DNA of 64,000 bases from Macrostomum hystrix (Eukaryota > Platyhelminthes > Macrostomidae), in the NCBI GenBank assembly GCA_950097015.1, contig CATNEN010000038.1:27806501-27870500 (forward strand), in the 5' to 3' direction. The notes under the pieces are model-generated. The model saw only the letters and a list, made by a program, of their open reading frames with translations. It was not told where the DNA came from and did not search any database. A program made the translations under genes and the position numbers. Below are positions 24,101-35,208 of this stretch, piece after piece (positions within the stretch are counted from its first letter, which is position 1; the number at the start of each line of letters is the position of its first letter).

Positions 24101-27070
24101 GAGAAGTACACAGACACAGTCACAGACTGAGGGTGAGAAGTAGATAGACTGTGGGTGAGAAGTAGATAGACTGAGGCTGAGAAGTAGATAGACTGAGGGA
24201 AAGAAGTAAATATGAAAACGAGGGTGAGAAGAAGATAGACTGAGGGAGAGAAGTAAATATAAAAACGAGGGTGAGAAGTAGTAGACGGAGGGTTAGAAGT
24301 AGATAGACTGAGGGTGAGAAGTAGATAGACTGAGGCTGAGAAGTACACAGACACACAGACTGAGGGTGAGAAGTAGATAGACTGAGGCTGAGAAGTACAC
24401 AGACACACAGACTGAGGGTGAGAAGTAGATAGACTGAGGCTGAGAAGTAGATTGAAATGAAAAGGAAAAAATAAATGTTTAGATTGGTATAAGTTTTCTA
24501 TGCAAACATACAACCAAAGAAATAGGCTCTTTGGGATTAACCATAATTATTAATGTGGTCTCATCTGAGCAAACATTTTCTGGCTGACTGGAATAAATAT
24601 AAGGCAAATCTACAATGTCTTCCTCCGATCTCATAGATCTGTTTTTTAGCATAGTTATAATTAAAAAGGAATTTTTACTCGCCTATTTTGTATTAAACCG
24701 AAAACTTGTTCAATTCTAAATAGTTTATTAAGTAGACACAGTATTGAAACGATATTGGAACGCTGTAAAGTAAAAATGCTAGTAAAAAGTGTACTTTAAT
24801 TCAGTAGTTTCATAAAATCGGTTCGTTTAAATTTAGTTTCGACGGAGTAAAAATAGGAACTTATTAGTAAGCAGTTTTGGTTATTGATTTTAACATTCGC
24901 ATCAATCATCCTAATTGTTTGTATTGAACTTGTTCTCGTAGTCTCGCAAGTAGCTAATAAATATTAAATTCAAATTTTAGAACTGAGCTTTACCTTGTTG
25001 AAGGTTTTTATACTAAAAGTACAAATCCTTTTTACGTTTTTTGTTTATCTATCTATACTAGAAAGTCACACACACACAAATTCAGTCATTGAGTGATCAG
25101 TCACAGATGCACAAATTCAGTCATTGAGTGATCAGTCACAGATGCACAAATTCAGTCATTGAGTGATCAGTCACAGACGCACAAATTCAGTCATTGAGTG
25201 ATCAGTCACAGATGCACAAATTCAGTCATTGAGTGATCAGTCACAGACGCACAAATTCAGTCATTGAGTGATCAGTCACAGACGCACAAATTCAGTCATT
25301 GAGTGATCAGTCACAGACGCACAAATTCAGTCATTGAGTGATCAGTCACAGATGCACAAATTCAGTCATTGAGTGATCAGTCACAGACACACAAATTCAG
25401 TCATTGAGTGATCAGTCACAGACACACAAATTCAGTCATTGAGTGATCAGTCACAGACACACAAATTCAGTCATTGAGTGATCAGTCACAGATGCACAAA
25501 TTCAGTCATTGAGTGATCAGTCACAGATGCACAAATTCAGTCATTGAGTGATCAGTCACAGACGCACAAATTCAGTCATTGAGTGATCAGTCACAGATGC
25601 ACAAATTCAGTCATTGAGTGATCAGTCACAGACGCACAAATTCAGTCATTGAGTGATCAGTCACAGACGCACAAATTCAGTCATTGAGTGATCAGTCACA
25701 GACGCACAAATTCAGTCATTGAGTGATCAGTCACAGATGCACAAATTCAGTCATTGAGTGATCAGTCACAGACACACAAATTCAGTCATTGAGTGATCAG
25801 TCACAGACACACAAATTCAGTCATTGAGTGATCAGTCACAGACACACAAATTCAGTCATTGAGTGATCAGTCACAGACACTAATTCAGTCATTGAGTGAT
25901 CAGTCACAGACACTAATTCAGTCATTGAGTGATCAGTCACAGACACTAATTCAGTCATTGAGTGATCAGTCACAGACACTAATTCAGTCATTGAGTGATC
26001 AGTCACAGACACTAATTCAGTCATTGAGTGATCAGTTAAAATCTGTTTAGTTTCGGTAGATATTTTTTTCGAATCCTAACACTTATTTTATATTCCAGAC
26101 AAATCTCGCCTTGTACTTTAGCCTCGGCCATGACAATAGGCCATGGCGTTGATCTAGCTGGTTACTCACTGCTCATTGTTGACTGCCGATTCCCCTACGA
26201 ATGGTCAGCTGGACGAGTTCGCGATGCTGTGAATATCTACCTGCCTGATCAGCTTTTTGAGGCCATGTTGTCTGAGCATACTCAACTAACAAAAACTCTG
26301 TTGGGTGAGTGAATTTGGCACGACTGGGAATCCTAGATCCTAAACTGAAATCCCATATAGGAATCCTAGATCCTAAACTGAAATCCCATATAGGAATCCT
26401 AGATCCTAAACTGAAATCCCATTTAGGAATCGTAGATCCTAAACTGAAATCCCATATAGGAATCCTAGATCCTAAACTGAAATCCCATTTAGGAATCGTA
26501 GATCCTAAACTGAAATCCCATATAGGAATCCTAGATCCCAAACTGAAATCCCATATAGGAATCCTAGATCCTAAACTGAAATCCCATCTAGTATCTAAGG
26601 TCTAAGATACTAGGATCTAGGAATCCTAGATCCCAAACTAGAAGCCCTTATAGGAATCCTAGATCCCAAACTAAAATCCCTTATACAAATCCTAGATCTC
26701 AAACCTATCTATACTCATTTGTTCGCGAACCTCATGTAAACTCCCAGTGTTCTACTGCGAGTTCAGCTCCGAACGAGCTCCACGCCTAGCCAGTCTCCTT
26801 CGCAGCTGCGACCGTCAGCTCAGCCTGAGCCAGGGCCGCTATCCACTGCTCCAATATCCCCAGCTGTGCCTCCTCCGTGGCGGCTACCGGGCTTTCAACG
26901 CCAGCCATCCTCAGCTCTGCCAGCCGGCCGGCTACACCAGAATGTCCGATTCGCGCTTCGCTGACGACTGCGCCAACTGTCTCAGCCAGTTGAATGCCTG
27001 GGAGAGAATCAGGCATCAGCGAAGTTTCGCGACTAGACGGCAAAAGATGCGGAAGTCCGTTTTTGATTGA
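21156..27070 (+). CDS. cdc25: M-phase inducer phosphatase CDC25 (4 coding exons)
   Basis: Dual-specificity phosphatase that removes inhibitory phosphates from CDK-cyclin. Coding exons: 21156-21450, 22015-22561, 26099-26304 and 26748-27070 (junction phases 1, 2, 1), joined length 456 aa. Donors GTAAGT, GTAGGC and GTGAGT, and acceptors TTTTCAG, ATTCCAG and CTCCCAG, keep the frame throughout. Residues 1-280 are a variable Ser/Arg-rich regulatory arm. The C-terminal rhodanese-type domain shows ISPCTLASAM, LLIVDCRFPYEW and, at about 350-359, VFYCEFSSER (Cys 353, Arg 359), then LLRGGYRAF. The usual HCX5R loop begins with His; here it is Tyr (TAC). The first ATG lies 6 bp after a splice acceptor, so an untranslated 5' exon or spliced leader is expected. 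All three introns are mostly minisatellite. Confidence 0.9.
21600..21990. repeat. 20-bp minisatellite in CDC25 intron 1
   Basis: About 17 units of TCTACTCTACTCAGACACTG, with TCTAATC and TCTATTC variants, degenerating at the right. The open frames through it are an artefact of the repeat. Confidence 0.95.
22600..23510. repeat. Pyrimidine-rich minisatellite in CDC25 intron 2
   Basis: Degenerate units of about 18-23 bp such as CCCCTCTCATCTTCCCCTTC and CCCCTCTTATCCTCCACTTC. The plus strand is almost purely C+T for 0.9 kb. Internal blocks of about 250 bp are themselves duplicated (22960-23190 resembles 23200-23440). Confidence 0.95.
23511..23864. other. Intronic spacer
   Basis: Non-repetitive AT-rich intron sequence between two arrays. 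No exon was recognised. Confidence 0.5.
23865..24455. repeat. 22-bp purine-rich minisatellite in CDC25 intron 2
   Basis: Units of about 22 bp built on GAGGGTGAGAAGTAGATAGA plus CT, interleaved with a longer variant containing GTAAATATGAAAACG and another containing AGTACACAGACAC. Roughly 26 units. Confidence 0.95.
24456..25069. other. Intronic spacer
   Basis: AT-rich intron sequence with no repeat and no exon seen. Confidence 0.5.
25070..26035. repeat. 35-bp then 33-bp minisatellite in CDC25 intron 2
   Basis: About 23 units of 35 bp made of ATTCAGTCATTGAGTGATCA plus GTCACAGACGCACAA (GATGC/GACGC/GACAC variants), followed by five 33-bp units in which CACACAA has become CACTA. The conserved 29-bp core is almost invariant. 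TGATCA lies at its centre. The array ends 60 bp before exon 3. Confidence 0.97.
26325..26700. repeat. 33-bp minisatellite in CDC25 intron 3
   Basis: About 11 units of 33 bp: AGGAATCCTAGATCCTAAAC followed by TGAAATCCCATAT, degenerating at the right. It is related, in inverse orientation, to the large array at 29385-30990. Confidence 0.95.
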
Positions 27071-27279
27071 CTTAGTGATAACTTGTTTTTTAAGCTTCGT
27101 CACACTTTCTAGATTTGAAACATTTTTCTAGATTATGAGCAGTTAAACTACGACTAAATCACCATCTTTATTGTTTATTGTATAAATCGTCTTGTTTATC
27201 AAGTTGATTCAACTGTCCTAACGGAAAAAACTAATTTTCTGTTTTTCCAGTTATATCTACTTTAATTTCCTTATTTCAT

Positions 27280-28260
27280 TTTTTGTTCTCGTTCTTCCTA
27301 CTCTTTCTTCCCCTTCTCTCCCTTCTTTCCTTTCTTCCCCTTCGCCCGTATCTTACCTATCTTCCCATTTTTACTTTCTTTCCCTTCTTCCCTTTCTTCC
27401 CCTTCTTCCCTTTCTTCCCCTTCTTCCCTTTCTTCCTTTTCTTCTCCTTCGTCCCTTTCTTACCTATCTTCCCTTTCTTCCGCTTCTTCCGTTTCTTCCC
27501 CCTCTTCCCTTTCTTCCCCTTCTTCCCTTTCTTACCCTTCTTCCCTTTCTTCCTTTTCTTCTTCTTCGTCCCTTTCTTCCGCCTCTTCCCTTTCTTCCCC
27601 TTCGTCCCTTTCTTCCCTATCTTCCCCTTCTCTCCCTTCTTTCCTTTCTTCCCCTTCGTCCCTTTCTTGCCTATCTTCCCATTTTTCCTTTCTTCCCCTT
27701 CTTCCCTTTCTTCCCCTTCTCTCCCTTCTTCTCTTTCTTCCCCTTCTTCCCCTTCTTTCCTTTCTTCCCCTTCGCCCGTATCTTACCTATCTTCCCATTT
27801 TTACTTTCTTTCCCTTCTTCCCTTTCTTCCCATTCTTCCCCTTCTTCCCTTTCTTCCCCCTCTTCCCTTTCTTCCTTTTCTTCTCCTTCGTCCCTTTCTT
27901 ACCTATCTTCCCTTTCTTCCGCTTCTTCCGTTTCTTCCCCCTTTTCCCTTTCTTACCTATCTTCCCTTTCTTCCGCTTCTTCCGTTTCTTCCCCCTTTTC
28001 CCTTTCTTCCCCTTCTTCCCTTTCTTACCCTTCTTCCAATTTTCTTTTCTTCCCACTCTTCCCTTCCTCCCCCTACGTCCCTTTCTTCCCCTTCGTCCCT
28101 TTCTTCCCCTTCTCTCCCTTCTTCTCTTTCTTCCCCTTCTTCCCATTTTTCCTTTCTCCCCTTTCTTCCCTTTCTTCCCAATCTTCCCTCTCTTCCCCTT
28201 TTCCCCTTCTTCTCTTTCTTCCTATCCTTTTCCTCCTTCTCCCCATCTCCATCTTATTTT
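27280..28260. repeat. 1-kb polypyrimidine tract (TTCTTCCC-type)
   Basis: Nearly pure C+T on the plus strand, made of irregular TTCTTCCCCTTCTTCCCTTT words, with larger internal duplications (27285-27480 resembles 27750-27960). A and G are almost absent apart from ATCTTCCC and CGTCCC words. It lies just 3' of CDC25. Confidence 0.95.
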
Positions 28261-28704
28261 ACTTGTTCTTCCCATTGAGATATACAAGAAGTTAAGTAAA
28301 AATTGTGATAAGAGGAAAGTGTGTTTTAATCGAAATTTCACTTGCTGTCTGTTTGTTTATAAATGCAGCTAGTATTTTTATCTCAATTTTCGATCATCAA
28401 AGTCGTTTTCATTGCTTTTAGCAGCCAATGTTTTCCTGCTTGGCATATTGTTTTTATTCTTGATTAATTTAGCTACAAAAATAATTGCGTTTATTATTAT
28501 CTTTTACACCTGTTCTCTTTAGAAATGTAAATATTTTCTATATCCGAAAAAATTCCGAAATGTTGTTGGTAATAAATATAAAACAATGAGATAATAAGTT
28601 AATAATAGTTTCGAAGCTTCATTTTAAGAATCAACATTGTAAAACTCGGTTTCGTAAATTTATGGCTTGCTGATGAGGTTTTATTAATTTGACAAAATAA
28701 TAAG
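28261..28704. other. AT-rich spacer
   Basis: No gene, repeat or RNA was recognised. Confidence 0.45.
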
Positions 28705-29020
28705 CATGAGGATCTGGGATAATGTCTGACTCGAACTGACAATCTGGGAGAATGGTCTCAAACTGAGGATCTGTGTTAATTTCTGACTCAACCTGAGGAT
28801 CTGAGATAATGACTGACTCAAGCTGAGGATCTGAGATAATGACTGACTCAACCTGAGGATCTGAGATAATGACTGACTCAACCTGAGGATCTGAGATAAT
28901 GACTGACTCAACCTGAGGATCTGAGATAATGACTGACTCAAATTGAGGATTTAAGAGAATGACTGATTCAAACTGAGGGTCTGTGTTAATTTCTGACTCA
29001 AACTGAGGATCTAAAAGAAT
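28705..29020. repeat. 30-bp minisatellite
   Basis: About 10 units of 30 bp: ACTGACTCAACCTGAGGATC plus TGAGATAATG. The five central copies are near-identical; the outer ones are degenerate. Confidence 0.93.
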
Positions 29021-29384
29021 GTTTGACTAAAAATACGGCGAGCCAAATTCACATCGGACGTATTGCCGGACATGTGACTACTTTCATTTATAGTCTTCTA
29101 ATTAAAGTTGTCACGGTTTCAAACTTACAGCTGTCATCTTCCTATTCCCGCTTGTGTTCTCTGCTGATTCTGTTAGACACTTGTCTCACCCCAATACAGT
29201 ATTTATGAAGCACAATTGCCCCTACGCCAAACTACGACATTGTTTACAACTGTCAACATAGGAATCGACAGTCTCATGACTCTAACAATAGGTCCAACTT
29301 TAACAATGCGATTTGACAGCTCTGCACTTGCACAAACGCATCCTTGGCCATTGTCACGACCAGGTGAGATTTCAGGTGTAGGTT
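29021..29384. other. Non-repetitive spacer, no supported gene
   Basis: This is of mixed composition and is open in some frames, but shows no recognised motif. An open frame starting here runs on into the following array only because that array has a 33-bp period. Confidence 0.4.
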
Positions 29385-30990
29385 CCAGTTTGGGATCGAG
29401 GATTCCCAGAAAGGATTATAGTTTGGGATCTAGAATTTCCAAAAAGGATTGTAGTTTGGGATCTAGGATTTCCAAAAAGGATTATAGTTTGGGATCTAGG
29501 ATTTCCAAAAAGGATTATCGGTTTGGATCTAGGACTTCCAAAAGGGATTCTAGTTTGGGATCTAGGATTACTAAAAAGGATTCTAGTTTGGGATCTAGGG
29601 TTACCAAAAGGGACTATCGGTTTGGATCTAGGATTTCCAAAAAAGATTATAGTTTGGGATCTAGGATTACCAAAAAGGATTATCGGTTTGGATCTAGGAT
29701 TTCCAAAAGGGATTATAGTTTGGGATCTAGGATTACTAAAAAGGATTCTAGTTTGGGATCTAGGGTTACCAAAAGGGATTATCGGTTTGGATCTAGGATT
29801 TCCAAAAAGGATTATAGTTCGGGATCTAGGACTTCCAAAAGGGATTCTAGTTTGGGATCTAGGATTACTAAAAAGGATTCTAGTTTGGGATCTAGGATTA
29901 CTAAAAAGGATTCTAGTTTGGGATCTAGGATTACTAAAAAGGATTCTAGTTTGGGATCTAGGATTACTAAAAAGGATTCTAGTTTGGGATCTAGGGTTAC
30001 CAAAAGGGACTATCGGTTTGGATCTAGGATTTCCAAAAAGGATTATAGTTTGGGATCTAGGATTACCAAAAAGGATTATCGGTTTGGATCTAGGATTTCC
30101 AAAAGGGATTATAGTTCGGGATCTAGGATTACTAAAAAGGATTCTAGTTTGGGATCTAGGGTTACCAAAAGGGACTATCGGTTTGGATCTAGGATTTCCA
30201 AAAAGGATTATAGTTTGGGATCTAGGATTACCAAAAAGGATTATCGGTTTGGATCTAGGATTTCCAAAAGGGATTATCGGTTTGGATCTAGGATTTCCAA
30301 AAAGGATTATAGTTTGGGATCTAGGATTTCCAAAAAGGATTATAGTTTGGGATCTAGGATTTCCAAAAAGGATTATAGTTTGGGATCTAGGATTTCCGAA
30401 AAGGATTATAGTTTGGGATCTAGGATTTCCAAAAAGGATTATAGTTTGGGATCTAGGATTTCCAAAAAGGATTATCGGTTTGGATCTAGGATTTCCAAAA
30501 GGGATTATAGTTCGGGATCTAGGACTTCCAAAAAGGATTATAGTTTGGGATCGAGGATTTCCGAAAAGGATTATAGTTTGGGATCTAGGATTTCCAAAAA
30601 TGATTATCGGTTTGGATCTAGGATTTCCAAAAGGGATTATCGGTTTGGATCTAGGATTTCCAAAAAGGATTATAGTTTGGGATCTAGGATTTCCAAAAAG
30701 GATTATAGTTTGGGATCTAGGATTTCCAAAAAGGATTATCGGTTTGGATCTAGGATTTCCAAAAGGGATTATAGTTCGGGATCTAGGACTTCCAAAAAGG
30801 ATTATAGTTTGGGATCTAGGATTTCCGAAAAGGATTATAGTTTGGGATCTAGGATTTCCAAAAATGATTATCGGTTTGGATCTAGGATTTCCAAAAGGGA
30901 TTATCGGTTTGGATCTAGGATTTCCAAAAAGGATTATAGTTTGGGATCTAGGATTACCAAAAGGAATTACAGTTTTAATTCTAGAATTTC
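29385..30990. repeat. Large 33-bp minisatellite (GGATCTAGGATT type)
   Basis: About 48 units of 33 bp: TTTGGGATCTAGGATTTCCA plus AAAAGGATTATAG, with interspersed variants (ATTACTAAAAAGGATTCTAG; TATCGGTTTGGATC). Higher-order blocks of several units recur: the stretch near 30360-30600 is echoed at 30690-30870. Because the period is divisible by 3, two forward frames stay open for about 1.5-1.8 kb. Confidence 0.97.
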
Positions 30991-31519
30991 AGTTTAAAAT
31001 CTTCGATTCCCCAATGGGATTCTGCTTTTGAGATCTAGGATTCTTAATTCTATAATTTTACTTTGGATTTTTCAATTTCGGCTTTCGATTTGCGAACCAG
31101 TTTGGGGTCTGTTTTTATTCAGAGATAAAATACCTTTTTATTCGGGTATCTTGCAGAGTAGCTCATCCCCTATCCCTTTAGCGCCCATTAATATAAGAAG
31201 TCGCATTGTAAAGTTGTTTCTGAAGTGACCTCGCCACTCATTTCATTCTGACACTAACGAACTTAGCAGAGAAAATTAATTCAATTGAAACATTTTTTCT
31301 ACCTTTAGCCTAAGGAACTTGTCTGCAGACTTTCACTTCTGACACTCAACTTAGACAATATTTATAGTTCATATTAGTATATTACGAATGTAATATTGAT
31401 CTATAAACCAACTAGATCGACTAAGATCGATTTTTTCTTTGGCTAAATTCGTTCGCTTTTCAAGTAGAGCCAAATTAACAAAATAAAAGTTTGACTAGTT
31501 TAAATGTAGTTTGTTGTGT
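30991..31519. other. Spacer between arrays
   Basis: Decaying edge of the 33-bp array (to about 31060), then AT-rich sequence. No gene is seen. Confidence 0.45.
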
Positions 31520-32235
31520 CCAGTTTTGGGATCTAAGATTCTGATTTAGGGATCTGGGATTCTGATTTAGGCATCTAAGATTCTGATTTAGGGATCTGGA
31601 ATTCTGATTTAGGGATCTGGGATTCTGATTTAGGGATCTGGGATTCTGATTTTGGGATCTGGGATTCTGATTTGGGGATCTGGGATTCAGATTTAGGGAT
31701 CTGGAATTCTGATTTAGGGATCTGGGATTCTGATTTAGGGATCTGGAATTCTGATTTCGGGATATGGGATTCAGATTTGGGGATCTGGGATTCAGATTTG
31801 GGGATCTGGAATTCTGATTTAGGGATCTGGGATTGCGATTTGGGGATCTGGGATTCAGATATTGGGATCTGGGATTCTGATTTGGTTATCTGGGATTCTG
31901 ATTCGAGGATCTGCGATTCTATTAAGGGATCTGGGATTCCATTTTGGCGATCTGGGATTCCGATTTGGGGAACTGGGATTCGATTAGGAGATCCGATTTT
32001 CGATTTGGGGATCTGGGATTCAGATTTGGGAATCTAGGATTCTTATTTGGGTATCTGGGATTCAGATTTGGGAATCTAGGATTCTGATTTGGGGATCTAG
32101 GATTCTGATTTCGGGATCTAGGATTCTGATTTTGGGATCTGGGATTCCAATTTGAGGATCTGGGATTCCGATTTGGGGATCTGGGATTCCTTTTAAGGGA
32201 TCTGGGATTCCTTTTTAGGGATCTGGGATTCCGAT
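31520..32235. repeat. 22-bp minisatellite (GGGATCTGGGATTCTGATTT)
   Basis: About 32 units of 22 bp: TTAGGGATCTGGGATTCTGA plus TT, with many point variants. It shares the GGGATCTGGGATT core with neighbouring arrays. Confidence 0.95.
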
Positions 32236-32589
32236 ATGGATTCCCAATATTCAAATATATTACCTGAGATTTTTTTATTTAGTTATGAGAAGCTTGAAGT
32301 GCTTCCCAATGGATGCTAAAATATATCAATTGCGGATATTTTACGTTGCCTCTTGCCTAGTTCCCAAGCGCTGACTCAAACATTCGCGCCTTCATTGTTC
32401 ATTGTGATTAATGTCTTTAGTGCACTACGCGCCATATGATTCTATGAAAGTTATAAAACATCGGAAACAGCAGCTCAATCAAATAGGAATGTCCATCCAT
32501 TTAAATACCTGCGTGCTCTCTATTTTTACTGATTATTAAGGAAACTAAAACGTAGTTAAAATTTATATTATAAAGTACATTGTCACGAG
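32236..32589. other. Spacer between arrays
   Basis: AT-rich, nothing recognised. Confidence 0.45.
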
Positions 32590-33020
32590 TTGACTTGGGA
32601 TCTTTACAAGATCTAGGATCAAGATCTGTGATTTTCAGATATGGGAACTTTAGATCTGGGATCTTTAGATCTAGGATATTTAGTATTGGGATCTTTAGTA
32701 CTGGGATCATTAGTACTGGGATCTTTAGATCTGGGATCTTTAGATCTAGGATATTTAGTATTGGGATCTTTAGTACTGGGATCATTAGTATTGGGATCTT
32801 TAGATCTGGGATCTTTAGTACTGGGATCTTTAGATCTGGGATCTTTAGTACTGGGATCTTTAGTGCTGGGATCTTTAGTACTGAGATCTTTAGTATTGGG
32901 ATCTTTAGTACTAGGATCTTTACTACTGGGATCTTTAGTACTGGGATCTTTAGTACTGGGATCTTTACTACTGGGATCTATAGTACTGGGATCTTTAGAT
33001 TCGGAATATTTAGGTATTGA
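32590..33020. repeat. 16-bp minisatellite (GGGATCTTTAGTACTG)
   Basis: About 26 units of GGGATCTTTAGTACTG, alternating with GGGATCTTTAGATCTG. A block of about 90 bp is duplicated at its left end (32660-32740 and 32745-32810). Confidence 0.95.
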
Positions 33021-33284
33021 GATAATACGAGCGTATATTAGTTATGGATTAGTCGTGGATTAGCCAAATCCCATGGACCGGAAAGCGGCAAGCATCTATT
33101 AGCGAACCAATCTCAGAGCGTGACTGTTATTAACCTGCCTCACATCCCGAATAAAAAAAGAACAATAATTTTGGGGATAAAACTATTGCCATTTCAATCG
33201 TTGTTAGATTAGATAGTCATTTCTAGCCTAAAACAATGTAGATTATTCCTGTTTTTTTACAAGCATCCATTTGATATTTTTTGG

Positions 33285-33500
33285 TTGGTAGAGACACTGC
33301 AGTCAGTTCCCTGTGTGACCGCTTGAAGCCTAGGGGTTTGAGTCAACTTTGCTTTGAGTATGCAGAGTGTGTGTTTTGTCTGCTGCTGGGGGCAAATGAT
33401 CTGCATGGCCTACAGAACCTGGCGTGCAGCTCATATTTTTTATAGCCATCATCCCATCGCTCATGCTTAACTCTATAGATGTCCCTGCTACTACAGCACA
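33285..33500 (+). mobile_element. Possible tRNA-derived SINE
   Basis: TTGGTAGAGACAC (about 33284-33296) resembles a pol III A box, and GGGGTTTGAGTCAAC about 50 bp on resembles a B box, followed by an unrelated body. Spacing fits a tRNA head. Only one copy is visible in the window, so the call is tentative. Confidence 0.3.
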
Positions 33501-33599
33501 GGCCTCTCTGCCTCTTTGTCTCCATCTCCCTCTCTCATCATCGCTTTTTCTCCTCCTTCTCTTTATCTAACTCACCCTTTTTGTCTCTCTATTTCTCCT

Positions 33600-33965
33600 T
33601 ATCACACTCTTCTCATCTCACTCTTATTATCCCATTATTCTCATCTCACTCTTCTCATCTCACTCTTCTTATCTCACTCTTCTTATCCCATTATTCTCAT
33701 CTCACTCTTCTTATCCCATTATTCTCATCTCACTCTTCTTATCCCATTATTCTCATCTCACTCTTCTTATCCCATTATTCTCATCTCACTCTTCTTATCT
33801 CGCTCTTCTTATCACAATCTTCTCATCTCACTCTTCTTATCCCATTATTCTCATCTCACTCTTCTTATCCCATTATTCTCATCTCACTCTTCTTATCCCA
33901 TTATTCTCATCTCACTCTTCTTATCCCATTATTCTCATCTCACTATTCTTATCTCGCTCTTCATA
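33600..33965. repeat. 28-bp pyrimidine-rich minisatellite
   Basis: About 13 units of 28 bp: TCTCATCTCACTCTTCTTAT plus CCCATTAT. Continues as loose TC-rich sequence to about 34160. Confidence 0.93.
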
Positions 33966-34159
33966 CTTCATTCTCCTATGCTAACTTTGCTTGTCTCTCT
34001 CTCATTTTGTTTATGAGATAAGCCTTCTTATCTCACTTAGTCTCCCCTAGTTCTATTTATCTCACTGTCTTTATCTCACTCTGTCTGTCTCTCTCTCTCT
34101 CTCTTATTCTCTCCCGTTCTCTATAATTCTCTCCTCTATGTCTCCCCCCTTCCTTAGTC

Positions 34160-35042
34160 GTGTACAGCGGCAGTGCCAATAATTCCACTGAAACGTGATC
34201 AACCAATCAGCAATAAGCTATGCTCCCCAGACGAACATCACCAACAATCTATAAATTTTAATCCATTGTATAAAATACGACAACCGCAGGCCATCCAGTA
34301 AAGAACCGATTCGTTTTATTTCTCGATATTACGCAGAAACTTCTTTCAAAAGAAGCAAAAATCATTGCCGTTTGTCCGACACAGCTTTAGCAAAGTTTTC
34401 TAACCCTTTGCTCGGTAAATATTCTGTCACACTGCCCTGTTTAAACTGAAAACACGGCTAGTATAAGTTTTAAAAAACATTCTATCTGCAAACGCATGAT
34501 TGATTCTTGGTAACTGTTACCGCTAACTACTGTTGCTGCTGTTGCTAATTTTGCAACGATTCAGTTTCTGAACTGTTATTGTAACTTAACCTACGCTGTC
34601 AGCTGTTATTTTTTGCTGCTAAAAACTACACCAATGATTTATTATTAACTATAGCATGCATATCTGAACAGTCTATTAGGTAAGGGTGAGACAGTTAAGA
34701 GACTTCAAATTTGTCCCCATCAACCAGTGCCATGCTTGTGTCATAATTCACGCAGAAACTTTCCGTCATACACTGAAAAATAACGAATATCGAGTCCACG
34801 ATAGCGCGTTTCATCTAGGATAGACTATACCAAACTATATTGAATAGTATTTTTAGTATTTCAGTATCCTGGTATTTTTGGTATCTTTAATTTATCATTT
34901 TATACTTTCTTTAATTGCCTTCGTAGTTCTCTCTCTATTTCTAACTTTTATTCGTGATTTCTGAACAAACTACTTTAAGTAGGCATATAAGCTAATTCAT
35001 TAAATTATAATTCAAATCGCTTTACCTGTTTTAGAGGACGCA
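34160..35042. other. Upstream region of the Kv channel gene
   Basis: Non-repetitive AT-rich sequence 5' of the channel's first coding exon. It presumably holds the promoter and 5' UTR, but I see no clear TATA box or initiator. Confidence 0.35.
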
Positions 35043-35093
35043 ATGGCCCATTTTGTTCATCGGGCCCTACTTACCGAGAACATCCAGCAGCAA

Positions 35094-35170
<77 letters not shown>

Positions 35171-35176
35171 GCAACA

Positions 35177-35208
<32 letters not shown>

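Noticed and set aside
25070-26035. CRISPR-like regular direct repeats
   Set aside because: Units are contiguous with no unique spacers, the genome is eukaryotic, and the array lies in an intron.
27283-28278. 331-codon Phe/Leu/Pro-rich open frame resembling a membrane protein
   Set aside because: It is the translation of TTCTTCCC repeats. No start context or splice sites are seen, and several other frames are open.
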